Assembly (NCBI GenBank): GCA_002385605.1
Contig: DGDU01000056.1
Location: 1 to 5,516 of the forward strand
Origin: Christensenella sp. UBA3944
GTDB lineage: Bacteria; Bacillota; Clostridia; Christensenellales; DTU072
Reading direction: 5' to 3'
DNA length: 5,516 bases
Below the pieces are notes generated by a model. That model was not told the DNA's origin, did no database searches, and was given only the letters and a program-made list of their open reading frames with translations. Both the position numbers and the translations under genes were made by a program. Positions 1-5,516 of this stretch are shown here, piece after piece. The first letter of the stretch is position 1. Each line of letters opens with the position of its first letter.

Positions 1-2
1 AC

Positions 3-182
3 AACTTCACCGTAGGCGGACAGAAGATAACCTCCTACATGGCGGATGTCGACTTCGACCCCGACTTCACCGCTGACACCGAAGTTGTCGAGAACGGCGT
101 ATTCTACGAATCCAAGTTCCGTTCGGCTCCTTACTTCGACCTCAGAATAGACGGTATCAACTTCTTGGACGAGAAGGATTAA
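3..182 (+). CDS. C-terminal end of probable BMP-family (nucleoside-binding) ABC transporter substrate-binding lipoprotein, 5' partial
   Basis: An open frame enters from the left edge and ends at TAA 180-182, giving 59 residues. The other two forward frames are stopped early (TAG at 13-15; TGA at about 56). The tail is acidic and contains FRSAPYFDLRIDGI about 20 residues from the end. From memory, this kind of ending occurs in clostridial BMP-family (BmpA/PnrA/NupN-like) substrate-binding proteins. The family are exported lipoproteins that deliver nucleosides to NupOPQ-type importers. The next three genes encode exactly that importer core, in the usual order of binding protein, ATPase, permease, permease. 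The signal peptide, lipobox and ligand site lie outside the window, so the assignment rests on the C-terminal motif and context. It is separated from the ATPase by a terminator. Coding is near certain; the family is probable. Confidence 0.68.
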   Translation, partial: NFTVGGQKITSYMADVDFDPDFTADTEVVENGVFYESKFRSAPYFDLRIDGINFLDEKD

Positions 183-203
183 TACCATAACATCACAGAT
201 TAA

Positions 204-250
204 CGGAAGGGGTGAAGTCAGCCTTCGCCCCCTCCGATTTCTTTTTTTTT
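204..250 (+). terminator. Strong intrinsic terminator after the substrate-binding protein gene
   Basis: The arms at 204-217 and 223-236 pair over 14 positions, with one A/C mismatch and one T-G wobble, around the 5-base loop TCAGC. A T-rich run follows, ending in nine consecutive T (242-250). It begins 22 bases after the TAA of the upstream gene. This is a textbook Rho-independent terminator. Because the transporter genes continue downstream on the same strand, it may act as a partial terminator that lowers expression of the membrane components relative to the binding protein, or it may fully separate two transcripts. Confidence 0.9.
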
Positions 251-263
251 GGACAACTTTTAA

Positions 264-292
264 TTGCGAAATGTCAGGATTTGCGGTATAGT
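264..292 (+). promoter_or_regulatory. Probable sigma-A-type promoter for the transporter operon
   Basis: The -35-like box TTGCGA (264-269) and the -10-like box TATAGT (287-292) are separated by 17 bases. They match the TTGACA/TATAAT consensus at 4/6 and 5/6 positions. Transcription would start near 299 and give a leader of roughly 24 bases before the GTG at 323. The position directly after the terminator's T-run makes a fresh promoter plausible. The -35 box is weak, and TGGACA (250-255) has no suitably spaced -10, so the exact boxes are uncertain. Confidence 0.5.
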
Positions 293-312
293 AAAACCGT
301 ATTTTCTTTTTC

Positions 313-317
313 GGAGG
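313..317 (+). promoter_or_regulatory. Ribosome binding site GGAGG that fixes the ATPase start at GTG 323
   Basis: GGAGG lies 5 bases before GTG 323-325. No comparable site precedes the more upstream in-frame GTG at 212, which falls inside the terminator hairpin. The downstream in-frame ATG at 347 also lacks a well-placed site. This is the main reason for shortening the gene from the longest open frame. Confidence 0.85.
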
Positions 318-322
318 TTTGC

Positions 323-2017
323 GTGGAAAAAGCCATTGCAATACAAATGAAAGGTATTACCAAACGCTTCGGCGAGGTGATAGCCAATAAAGATGCCGAT
401 TTGGATGTCCGCAAAGGTGAGATTCTCGCTCTTTTGGGCGAAAACGGAAGCGGCAAAACCACCCTTATGAATATGCTCGCGGGCATTTATTTCCCCGACG
501 AAGGCAAGATTTATATAGATGGTAAAGAGGTTGTCATCCGGTCCCCGAGAGACGCCTACAATCATAAAATCGGAATGATCCACCAGCACTTTAAGCTCAT
601 AGATGTTTACAATGCCATAGACAACATAATTCTGGGCGAAAGTTTTTATTTTGACGAAGCCGCAAACAAAGCAAAAATAGCCTCCCTCAAAAAGCCCGAA
701 GGCAACGAGAGCCGCAAAGAAAAGTTCAAAAGAAACATTAAACTTCTTGCGGCAAGGCTGGAAAAAGCAGGCGCATATATAAAATTCAACTGGCTCTCCC
801 GCAACCGCGGAGAAGATATCAGGGCAATTGCAGACAAGTACGGCTTTGCGATAGATCTAAAAAAGAAAATATACGATATGTCTGTCAGCGAAAAGCAGAC
901 AGTCGAAATTATAAAAGTTTTGTACCGCGGCGCGGATATCCTCATCCTGGACGAACCCACCGCCGTATTGACCCCGCAGGAGACAAAGCGGCTTTTTGAT
1001 GTCATACGCAATATGCGCGATGACGGAAAATCGATAATAATTATCACGCATAAATTAAACGAAGTGCTTTCCGTAAGCGACCGCGTGGCCGTACTCAGGA
1101 AAGGTGAGCATATCGCCACCGTAAACACGGCGGAAACGAGCGAAACAGAGCTTACCGAAATGATGGTGGGCAAGAAAGTCGTTCTCAATATAGACAGAGC
1201 CGAGCCTAAAAACCCGATAGACCGCCTCACTGTGTCCGGCCTTAGCCTGATCAACAAAGAAAATGTAAAGGTTCTCGATAATGTTTCGTTTACCGCAAGG
1301 GCGGGCGAGATTTTGGGAATCGCGGGCGTTGCCGGAAGCGGACAGAGAGAGCTTCTCGAAGCGATAGCAGGCTTACAGCCTGCGGCTACAGGAAAAATAA
1401 CATACTTTAAGCCCGAGAGCAACGAGGCCGTTAACCTAAGAGCAAAAACTCCAACTCAAATAAGGGAAATGGGCGTCCGCTTATCTTTTGTACCCGAAGA
1501 CCGCCTCGGCATGGGTCTGGTTGGCAACATGGATATCGTGGACAATATGATGCTTAGAAGCTACAAAAAAGGCAAGTTCTTCTTTGTAGACCGCAAGAAG
1601 CCCAAGAGCCTTGCCGAAAACATTATAAAGAGCCTTGAGGTTGCTACCCCCGGCACGAATATACCTGTAAGAAGGCTTTCGGGCGGCAATGTCCAGAAGG
1701 TTCTGGTAGGCCGCGAAATAGCCTCGTCGCCCACCGTGCTGATGGCTGCATACCCCGTGCGCGGCTTGGACATCAACTCGTCTTATACGATTTATAACCT
1801 CCTCAATAAGCAGAAGGAAAACGGCGTTGCCGTAATATTCGTAGGCGAAGACCTCGATGTGCTCATAGAGCTTTGCGACCGTATAATGGTTATCTGCGGA
1901 GGTAAAATTACCGGTATCGTAGACGGCAGGAGTGCAACCAAAGAAGAAATAGGATTATTGATGACCAAAGGAAGACAAATGGAGCAATCTCCGTCAACAG
2001 TAGGGCAAAGAGGGTGA
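323..2017 (+). CDS. Nucleoside-type ABC importer ATPase with two fused nucleotide-binding domains (NupO/YufO-like)
   Basis: This cytoplasmic 564-residue protein couples ATP hydrolysis to import through the two permeases encoded downstream. Domain 1 has Walker A GENGSGKT (39-46), Q-loop Gln88 in MIHQHF, a signature-like MSVSEKQ (186-192), Walker B ILILDEP (206-212) and the switch His243 in ITH. Domain 2 has a degenerate Walker A GVAGSGQR (335-342), a good signature LSGGNVQ (452-458), a degenerate Walker B ending in AAYPVRGLD (475-483), and GED where the switch His is expected. One good and one degenerate site is normal for the NupO/RbsA/MglA-type double ATPases. NupO proteins are usually near 510 residues; the excess is mostly a Lys/Glu-rich insertion at about 107-165, between Q-loop and signature 1. 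The GTG start is set by GGAGG at 313-317. The stop is 6 bases before the first permease gene. The exact substrate (purine nucleosides in B. subtilis NupNOPQ) is inferred from the family. Confidence 0.93.
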   Translation: MEKAIAIQMKGITKRFGEVIANKDADLDVRKGEILALLGENGSGKTTLMNMLAGIYFPDEGKIYIDGKEVVIRSPRDAYNHKIGMIHQHFKLIDVYNAIDNIILGESFYFDEAANKAKIASLKKPEGNESRKEKFKRNIKLLAARLEKAGAYIKFNWLSRNRGEDIRAIADKYGFAIDLKKKIYDMSVSEKQTVEIIKVLYRGADILILDEPTAVLTPQETKRLFDVIRNMRDDGKSIIIITHKLNEVLSVSDRVAVLRKGEHIATVNTAETSETELTEMMVGKKVVLNIDRAEPKNPIDRLTVSGLSLINKENVKVLDNVSFTARAGEILGIAGVAGSGQRELLEAIAGLQPAATGKITYFKPESNEAVNLRAKTPTQIREMGVRLSFVPEDRLGMGLVGNMDIVDNMMLRSYKKGKFFFVDRKKPKSLAENIIKSLEVATPGTNIPVRRLSGGNVQKVLVGREIASSPTVLMAAYPVRGLDINSSYTIYNLLNKQKENGVAVIFVGEDLDVLIELCDRIMVICGGKITGIVDGRSATKEEIGLLMTKGRQMEQSPSTVGQRG

Positions 2018-2023
2018 TAACAG

Positions 2024-3121
2024 ATGAAAAGTACAGAAAAATCTGCTCGCGAACCTTTTTTTCAAATAGTAAAAAGAGATAACCTTGTCTGGTGGAAGGC
2101 ATGGCTGATACGCGCCGCCGCCGTTATTTCGGCTTTTCTTGTATGCGGCATAGTTTCGGTTATCCTTACAAAGAGGGGTTTCGGAAGCTTTTATGTTTCG
2201 CTTTTCAAGGGCGTATTCCAGACCGAAAGAAGGATATGGAACCTCTTCCAGAATATTTCGCTTCTGCTTTGCATATCTCTCGCCGTAACTCCCGCGTTTA
2301 AGATGCGCTTTTGGAATATCGGCGCAGAAGGTCAGGCGCTCGTAGGCGCGCTTGCCTCGGCCGCTATTGTGGTATATTTCGGCGGTAAGGTTCCCGAAGC
2401 ATTGTTATTGGTTATGATGTTCGGCGCGGCAGTTGCCGCAAGCGTTATTTGGGCGGTAATACCCGCCTTATTCAAGGCGCAATGGAACACCAACGAGACC
2501 TTGTTTACCCTTATGATGAACTATGTGGCCAAATCATTGGTGGCGTATTTCATAAATGTGTGGGTCACAAGCGGCTCGGGCGTTCTCGGCGTTCTCAAAT
2601 TCGGACACTTCCCCGCGATAGGCGGATACGCTTATCTTCTCAACATTATTATTGTCGCCGTACTTACCGTTCTCGTTTATATGTACCTCAAGAAAACCAA
2701 ACACGGCTACGAGGTATCGGTTGTCGGCGAGAGCCTCAATACCGCGAGGTATGTCGGCATAAATGTCAAGAAAGTAATTATCCGCACGATGGTACTCACA
2801 GGCGTGCTGTGCGGCATAGCGGGTCTCCTCCTTGTTGCGGGCACCAGCCACACAGTAGCAACCAACACGGTGGGCGGACGCGGATTTACGGCTATACTTG
2901 TTTCGTGGCTTGCAAAATTCAACCCTCTGTATATGATACTTACATCGTTTATGGTGGTGTTTCTGCAGCAGGGTGCGGCTCAGGTCGCAACCGATTACAG
3001 GCTCAGTAACGCTTTCCCCGATATCATTATCGGAATGTTCTTCTTCTTTATCATCGCTTGCGAATTCTTCGCCAATTACTCCATAAAGTTCCGTCTGGCG
3101 AAAAAGGAGAAAAAGGCATAA
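2024..3121 (+). CDS. Nucleoside-type ABC importer permease 1 (NupP/YufP-like)
   Basis: This 365-residue inner-membrane protein forms half of the transport channel. After a charged cytoplasmic N-terminus of about 25 residues come some nine hydrophobic segments, roughly at 28-48, 74-91, 104-120, 125-150, 160-178, 204-222, 252-272, 287-313 and 332-350. Family landmarks are WNIGAEGQ (97-104), TNETLFTLMMNYVA (156-169), a cytoplasmic coupling loop KHGYEVSVVGESLNTARYVGI (226-246) that would dock on the ATPase, and GGRGFTAILVSWLAKFNPL (284-302). The C-terminus is basic (KKEKKA). The ATG at 2024 has GAGGG at 2010-2014, which overlaps the end of the ATPase gene and is 9 bases from the start. The intergenic gap is only 6 bases, so the genes are cotranscribed. 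Length and order are normal for the family; substrate identity is inferred. Confidence 0.93.
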   Translation: MKSTEKSAREPFFQIVKRDNLVWWKAWLIRAAAVISAFLVCGIVSVILTKRGFGSFYVSLFKGVFQTERRIWNLFQNISLLLCISLAVTPAFKMRFWNIGAEGQALVGALASAAIVVYFGGKVPEALLLVMMFGAAVAASVIWAVIPALFKAQWNTNETLFTLMMNYVAKSLVAYFINVWVTSGSGVLGVLKFGHFPAIGGYAYLLNIIIVAVLTVLVYMYLKKTKHGYEVSVVGESLNTARYVGINVKKVIIRTMVLTGVLCGIAGLLLVAGTSHTVATNTVGGRGFTAILVSWLAKFNPLYMILTSFMVVFLQQGAAQVATDYRLSNAFPDIIIGMFFFFIIACEFFANYSIKFRLAKKEKKA

Positions 3122-4080
3122 TGTTTGTAATATTTTTATTCAATGCCATACGGTTCAGCACAACCTTTATGTTCGGTTGCACCGGCGAAACTATTACGGA
3201 AAAGGGCGGAAACCTTAACTTAGGTATACCCGGTATTATGTGCGTTGGCGCGGTAGGCGGCTGCATAGGAGAATCGATTTACCTCAAATCCCTCTCCGAT
3301 ATCAGCCGGATCAACCCCTTCCTCGCCGTGCTTATACCCATACTTTTTGCTATGCTTTTCTCGGGCGCCCTGGGAATGCTGTACTGCTTCCTTACGGTTA
3401 CCCTCCGTTGCAATCAGAATGTTACGGGCCTTGCGATAACCACTTTCGGCGTAGGCTTTACAAACTTCTTTATCACATTGGTAGATAGAACAAACTTTAA
3501 TGTAGCCAGCAAGAGCTTTACAAAGTTTTTCCCCATACAGGACGCTTCAAATTGGTTTGTTAAACTGTTCCTGTCTTACGGCGTAATGGTATATCTGGCG
3601 GTGATTATCGCTATAATTGCGGCTATCATCCTTAATAAAACACGATTGGGCCTCAACCTCAAAGCGGTGGGCGAAAATCCCGCAACTGCGGACGCCGCCG
3701 GCATAAGCGTTACGGCATATAAATACGGCGCCACGGGCATAGGAAGCGCGATAGCAGGCCTCGGCGGTTTGTTCTACATTATGGACTACCTTAACGGCAG
3801 CTGGGAGTATTCGATAGACGCGATGGGCTGGCTTGCCATAGCTCTTGTTATATTCTCCATCTGGCGCCCGAATTGGGGCATTCTCGGCTCCATTCTTTTC
3901 GGCGCGCTCTACATTGCGCCCAGCTATCTTAATGTAAGCTTCTCGCAGAAAGAGCTTCTCAAGATGATACCTTACATCGTTACGATATTTGTGCTTATCG
4001 TTTCAAGCATCCGCAACAAAAAGGAAAACCAGCCACCCGCCTCGCTCGGGCTTTCGTACTTCCGCGAAGAAAGATACTAG
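3121..4080 (+). CDS. Nucleoside-type ABC importer permease 2 (NupQ/YufQ-like)
   Basis: This 319-residue inner-membrane protein is the second half of the heterodimeric channel. Family landmarks are an N-terminal GETITEKGGNLNLGIPGIMCVGA (22-44), NQNVTGLAITTFGVGF (98-113), the ATPase-coupling loop TRLGLNLKAVGENPATADAAGI (174-195), and a late membrane stretch GWLAIALVIFSIWRPNWGILGSILFGAL (236-263). About eight hydrophobic segments are visible; the tail after 297 is hydrophilic. The open frame extends upstream to 3058, but the ATG at 3121 is preferred. It shares one base with the stop of permease 1 (TAATG), has AAGGAG at 3104-3109, and gives the normal short N-terminus of the family. The one-base overlap suggests translational coupling, which would help keep the two permeases in equal amounts. 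It is the last gene of the transporter unit, 43 bases before a terminator hairpin. Confidence 0.92.
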   Translation: MFVIFLFNAIRFSTTFMFGCTGETITEKGGNLNLGIPGIMCVGAVGGCIGESIYLKSLSDISRINPFLAVLIPILFAMLFSGALGMLYCFLTVTLRCNQNVTGLAITTFGVGFTNFFITLVDRTNFNVASKSFTKFFPIQDASNWFVKLFLSYGVMVYLAVIIAIIAAIILNKTRLGLNLKAVGENPATADAAGISVTAYKYGATGIGSAIAGLGGLFYIMDYLNGSWEYSIDAMGWLAIALVIFSIWRPNWGILGSILFGALYIAPSYLNVSFSQKELLKMIPYIVTIFVLIVSSIRNKKENQPPASLGLSYFREERY

Positions 4081-4123
4081 CGATTGCTAAGATAGCGGCA
4101 TAATAAAGCAAAAAACGAATCCG

Positions 4124-4149
4124 AAGGCCGTCCCTAAAGGGGCGGCCTT
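4124..4149 (+). terminator. GC-rich hairpin, probable terminator of the transporter operon
   Basis: Arms 4124-4134 and 4139-4149 form 11 consecutive pairs (one T-G wobble) around the loop TAAA. The hairpin begins 44 bases after the TAG of permease 2. It is followed by AGCTTTAAG rather than a run of T, so it is not a perfect intrinsic terminator; it may work weakly or mainly protect the 3' end. An A6 run (4110-4115) lies on its other side, 8 bases from the stem, so any termination of minus-strand transcripts would also be weak. Confidence 0.65.
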
Positions 4150-4165
4150 AGCTTTAAGATATATA

Positions 4166-4179
4166 AAACTTAAAAGTTT
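4166..4179 (+). promoter_or_regulatory. Palindrome AAACTT-AA-AAGTTT upstream of the -35 box
   Basis: Two perfect 6-base arms flank AA, centred about 46 bases upstream of the predicted transcription start and ending 4 bases before the -35 box. This geometry is usual for a regulator binding next to the promoter. The region is AT-rich, which raises the chance of an accidental palindrome, so the regulatory role is inference only. Confidence 0.3.
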
Positions 4180-4183
4180 GGTC

Positions 4184-4212
4184 TTTACATATTAAAGGCT
4201 TTAATATATAAT
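4184..4212 (+). promoter_or_regulatory. Near-consensus sigma-A-type promoter for the exported protein gene
   Basis: TTTACA (4184-4189, 5/6 match to TTGACA) and TATAAT (4207-4212, perfect) are separated by exactly 17 bases. Transcription should start near 4219 and give a leader of about 85 bases before ATG 4304. A second perfect TATAAT at 4220-4225 has only GGCTTT or similar at the -35 position and is a weaker alternative. This is the best promoter in the window and makes the downstream gene its own transcription unit. Confidence 0.82.
4189..4207 (+). promoter_or_regulatory. Perfect 19-base palindrome filling the promoter spacer, candidate operator
   Basis: ATATTAAAG-G-CTTTAATAT has two perfect 9-base arms around a single central G. 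It spans the whole spacer, touching the last base of the -35 box and the first base of the -10 box. A dimeric regulator bound here would block RNA polymerase. The perfect symmetry is seen directly; the repressor role is inferred from position, and no regulator gene is visible in the window. Confidence 0.5.
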
Positions 4213-4291
4213 TATTCTGTATAATCGCAGGCAGTATGTCTTGCGGAGAGCCTTACACCGTATGTCGGCGCGAGGCTTGCAATAATTGGGC

Positions 4292-4297
4292 AAGGAG
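4292..4297 (+). promoter_or_regulatory. Ribosome binding site AAGGAG for the exported protein gene
   Basis: AAGGAG sits 6 bases before ATG 4304, an ideal distance. It supports translation of the frame that starts there and remains open to the window edge. Confidence 0.85.
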
Positions 4298-4303
4298 AGC
4301 GTA

Positions 4304-5516
4304 ATGAACAGGGTGCTTAAAGTTGTCGTCGTATTGCTGGTACTTGGTTTCGCGTTTATGCTGGCCGCGGCAGGGCTAGGTCGTGAAAGCGCAGCTAACG
4401 CCGACATAGCATACAGCTTATACATAATTAACAATCCCGACGATGTATCCGCCTATCAGTACAGCGTAAACGGCACCGATTACGAAGATGTCACCCTTCC
4501 GCTAAGCGATTTTGTATCGGGCTTTTACAGCGCTCTTCCCGACGGCGAGGCCCTTTATCTTTACATAGGCACCGCCGATACCCCTTTGGTAACTCCCGAA
4601 TCGATACCCGTTTATAAGGACACAATCGCCCGAATATATCTCGAAAACACCTTTGCGTCCACCGTTGCCCCCGAAGAATACAACCGCGATATCGTAATCG
4701 CTTTAATGAGCGCCGTTAGGACAGAGGGCAGCGCCAGTCTTACCGTAAATAATTCTTATATCATTACCGACGGGGCAAAAGCCATACACCATAAATCAGC
4801 GGGAACACTTACGATAAACGGTGACGACACCTTAATTGCCAGCCCATCCGAATCCCTTCCGACCTTCGGCGGTACAATACATATAGACGAGGGTAACGCT
4901 CCCGTAACCGCTTATATCCAGAACGGCGGCACGATAATTAACAGCGGCCTTAAGCCCGACTCCGCCGCCATAATGAACGAATCGCAAAGGGACATTTATA
5001 TAAACTGGGGCAAGGTGCTTTCCAACCCCGCGGACGACCCTCTCAACCCTCAGAAGTATGGTATGGGCGACACCATAGCCATATTTAATGTCTACGACGG
5101 TGTTATAAACATCGGCCAACCCTTGGGAAAAGAAACCCTTATCGCAACCGCAAGCTCGTCAAGCTACTATATGGGTACGATAAAGCTTGCGGGCACCGCG
5201 CCTCTTAAAACGACCCTTATTCTTACGGGCGGGGAAATTATAAACAACAACACAACGCCCAATTTCGCGGGCAGGTGCTACACAATTTACGCGTTAAAGC
5301 CCAACAATATGTATATCGCGGGCGCAAATCTTATAAATAACCGCGGTTATGTAATATACAACGAGGGCAAAGGCGATCTCCATATCGTCGACACCTCAAT
5401 CTTCGGCAGCGGCATAAACACCATATACATGAAGGGCGGCAAGGTGACTGCCAGCGGCCTTTCGATAGCCGGCAGCCTTACGGATTACGCCATAAAATCG
5501 GACAAAGGCGATATCG
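4304..5516 (+). CDS. Exported, probably beta-helical repeat surface protein of unknown function, 3' partial
   Basis: The frame is open for 404 codons from ATG 4304 to the window edge with no stop. An ideal AAGGAG and a strong promoter precede it. Residues 1-24 form a signal peptide (MNR, then a hydrophobic stretch to LAAAGLG) with a likely signal peptidase I site after AANA (30-33). No lipobox is visible. Residues about 34-155 are a mixed, Asp/Tyr-rich N-terminal region. From about 158 the sequence turns into short rungs rich in Gly, Asn, Ile and Tyr, e.g. GTLTING, GTIHIDEG, AIMNESQRDIYINWGKVLSN and TIYALKPNNMYIAGANLINN. The clearest rungs (325-372) repeat every 24 residues. This fits a right-handed parallel beta-helix (pectate-lyase or adhesin-like fold) at the cell surface. 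There is one Cys (325) and no catalytic motif I recognise. Ligand binding, adhesion or carbohydrate action are all possible. Any anchor or further domains lie beyond the window. Confidence 0.85.
   Translation, partial: MNRVLKVVVVLLVLGFAFMLAAAGLGRESAANADIAYSLYIINNPDDVSAYQYSVNGTDYEDVTLPLSDFVSGFYSALPDGEALYLYIGTADTPLVTPESIPVYKDTIARIYLENTFASTVAPEEYNRDIVIALMSAVRTEGSASLTVNNSYIITDGAKAIHHKSAGTLTINGDDTLIASPSESLPTFGGTIHIDEGNAPVTAYIQNGGTIINSGLKPDSAAIMNESQRDIYINWGKVLSNPADDPLNPQKYGMGDTIAIFNVYDGVINIGQPLGKETLIATASSSSYYMGTIKLAGTAPLKTTLILTGGEIINNNTTPNFAGRCYTIYALKPNNMYIAGANLINNRGYVIYNEGKGDLHIVDTSIFGSGINTIYMKGGKVTASGLSIAGSLTDYAIKSDKGDI
5276..5516 (+). repeat. Protein-level repeat units of 22-24 residues (beta-helix rungs)
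   Basis: Within the exported protein, residues 325-348, 349-372 and 373-394 align as successive units: an aromatic/Ile core (YTIYAL, YVIYNEG, TIYMKGG), a second strand (NMYIAGA, DLHIVDT, VTASGLS), then a turn with Asn/Gly. A fourth unit starts at YAIKSDKGDI and runs off the edge. The repeats are divergent at DNA level, so they are structural rather than recent tandem duplications. Confidence 0.6.

Noticed and set aside
212..322. N-terminal extension of the ATPase frame to an upstream GTG at 212
   Set aside because: The extension starts inside the terminator hairpin, translates its T-run as a row of Phe, and has no ribosome binding site. GTG 323 has GGAGG at the right distance and gives a normal family N-terminus.
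646..1422. 258-codon open frame on the minus strand opposite the ATPase
   Set aside because: It lies wholly antisense to a gene with clear ABC motifs, its product is Ser/Leu/Arg-rich without recognisable domains, and it is explained as a codon-bias shadow.
2449..3009. 186-codon open frame on the plus strand inside permease 1
   Set aside because: It is an out-of-frame, Arg/Gly/Cys-rich translation within a gene that has all the family landmarks in the main frame.
3058..3120. N-terminal extension of permease 2 upstream of ATG 3121
   Set aside because: It would overlap the end of permease 1 out of frame by more than 60 bases. ATG 3121 has an upstream AAGGAG and the typical family start.
4226..4303. 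A known riboswitch in the exported protein leader
   Set aside because: I see no conserved core of purine, TPP, cobalamin, SAM, glycine or cyclic-di-GMP riboswitches, and the pairings found are short.
4201..4434. 77-codon minus-strand frame over the promoter and signal peptide region
   Set aside because: It covers the plus-strand promoter and leader and encodes a low-complexity Ser/Ala/Thr stretch with no visible ribosome binding site, so it is a shadow.
4832..5119. 95-codon minus-strand frame opposite the exported protein
   Set aside because: The plus-strand frame has a ribosome binding site, promoter, signal peptide and repeat pattern; the antisense frame has none of these.
1..5516. Mobile element, phage, CRISPR array or tRNA/rRNA gene
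   Set aside because: No transposase or integrase motifs, terminal inverted repeats, regularly spaced DNA repeats or cloverleaf sequences were seen on either strand.

Overview
The window looks like chromosomal DNA from a Bacillota/Clostridia-type bacterium, perhaps an uncultured gut lineage. The support is AGGAGG-type ribosome binding sites before every complete gene, a GTG start, sigma-A-type promoter boxes, intrinsic terminators, mid-range GC with many ATA isoleucine codons, and a BMP-family (purine-)nucleoside ABC transporter typical of Firmicutes. The taxonomic call is inference. All genes lie on the + strand.

Layout: (1) positions 3-182 hold the C-terminal end of a gene that is probably the BMP-family substrate-binding lipoprotein of the transporter. 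(2) A strong intrinsic terminator (204-250) and a probable new promoter (264-292) follow. (3) Three tightly packed genes form the core transporter: a double-domain ATPase (GTG start at 323, 564 aa), a first permease (2024-3121, 365 aa) and a second permease (ATG 3121, overlapping the previous stop by one base, 319 aa). They match the NupO/NupP/NupQ (YufO/P/Q) architecture. (4) A GC-rich hairpin at 4124-4149 ends this unit. (5) A short AT-rich region holds a near-consensus promoter (TTTACA, 17 bp, TATAAT) whose spacer is filled by a perfect palindrome, with a second palindrome just upstream. (6) From 4304 to the window end runs an open 404-codon reading frame for an exported, repeat-containing, probably beta-helical surface protein that I do not recognise as a named family. 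It has no stop in the window.

Together, the binding protein would capture nucleosides (or a related ligand) outside the membrane, the two permeases form the channel, and the ATPase drives import. The terminator and promoter between binding protein and ATPase would let the binding protein be made in excess over the membrane complex. The exported protein downstream is a separate transcription unit and probably unrelated in function.

I see no mobile element, CRISPR array, tRNA/rRNA or clearly new biological system. The most unusual items are the palindrome inside the promoter spacer at 4189-4207, the uncharacterised exported protein it would control, and a long basic insertion plus a degenerate second nucleotide site in the ATPase.
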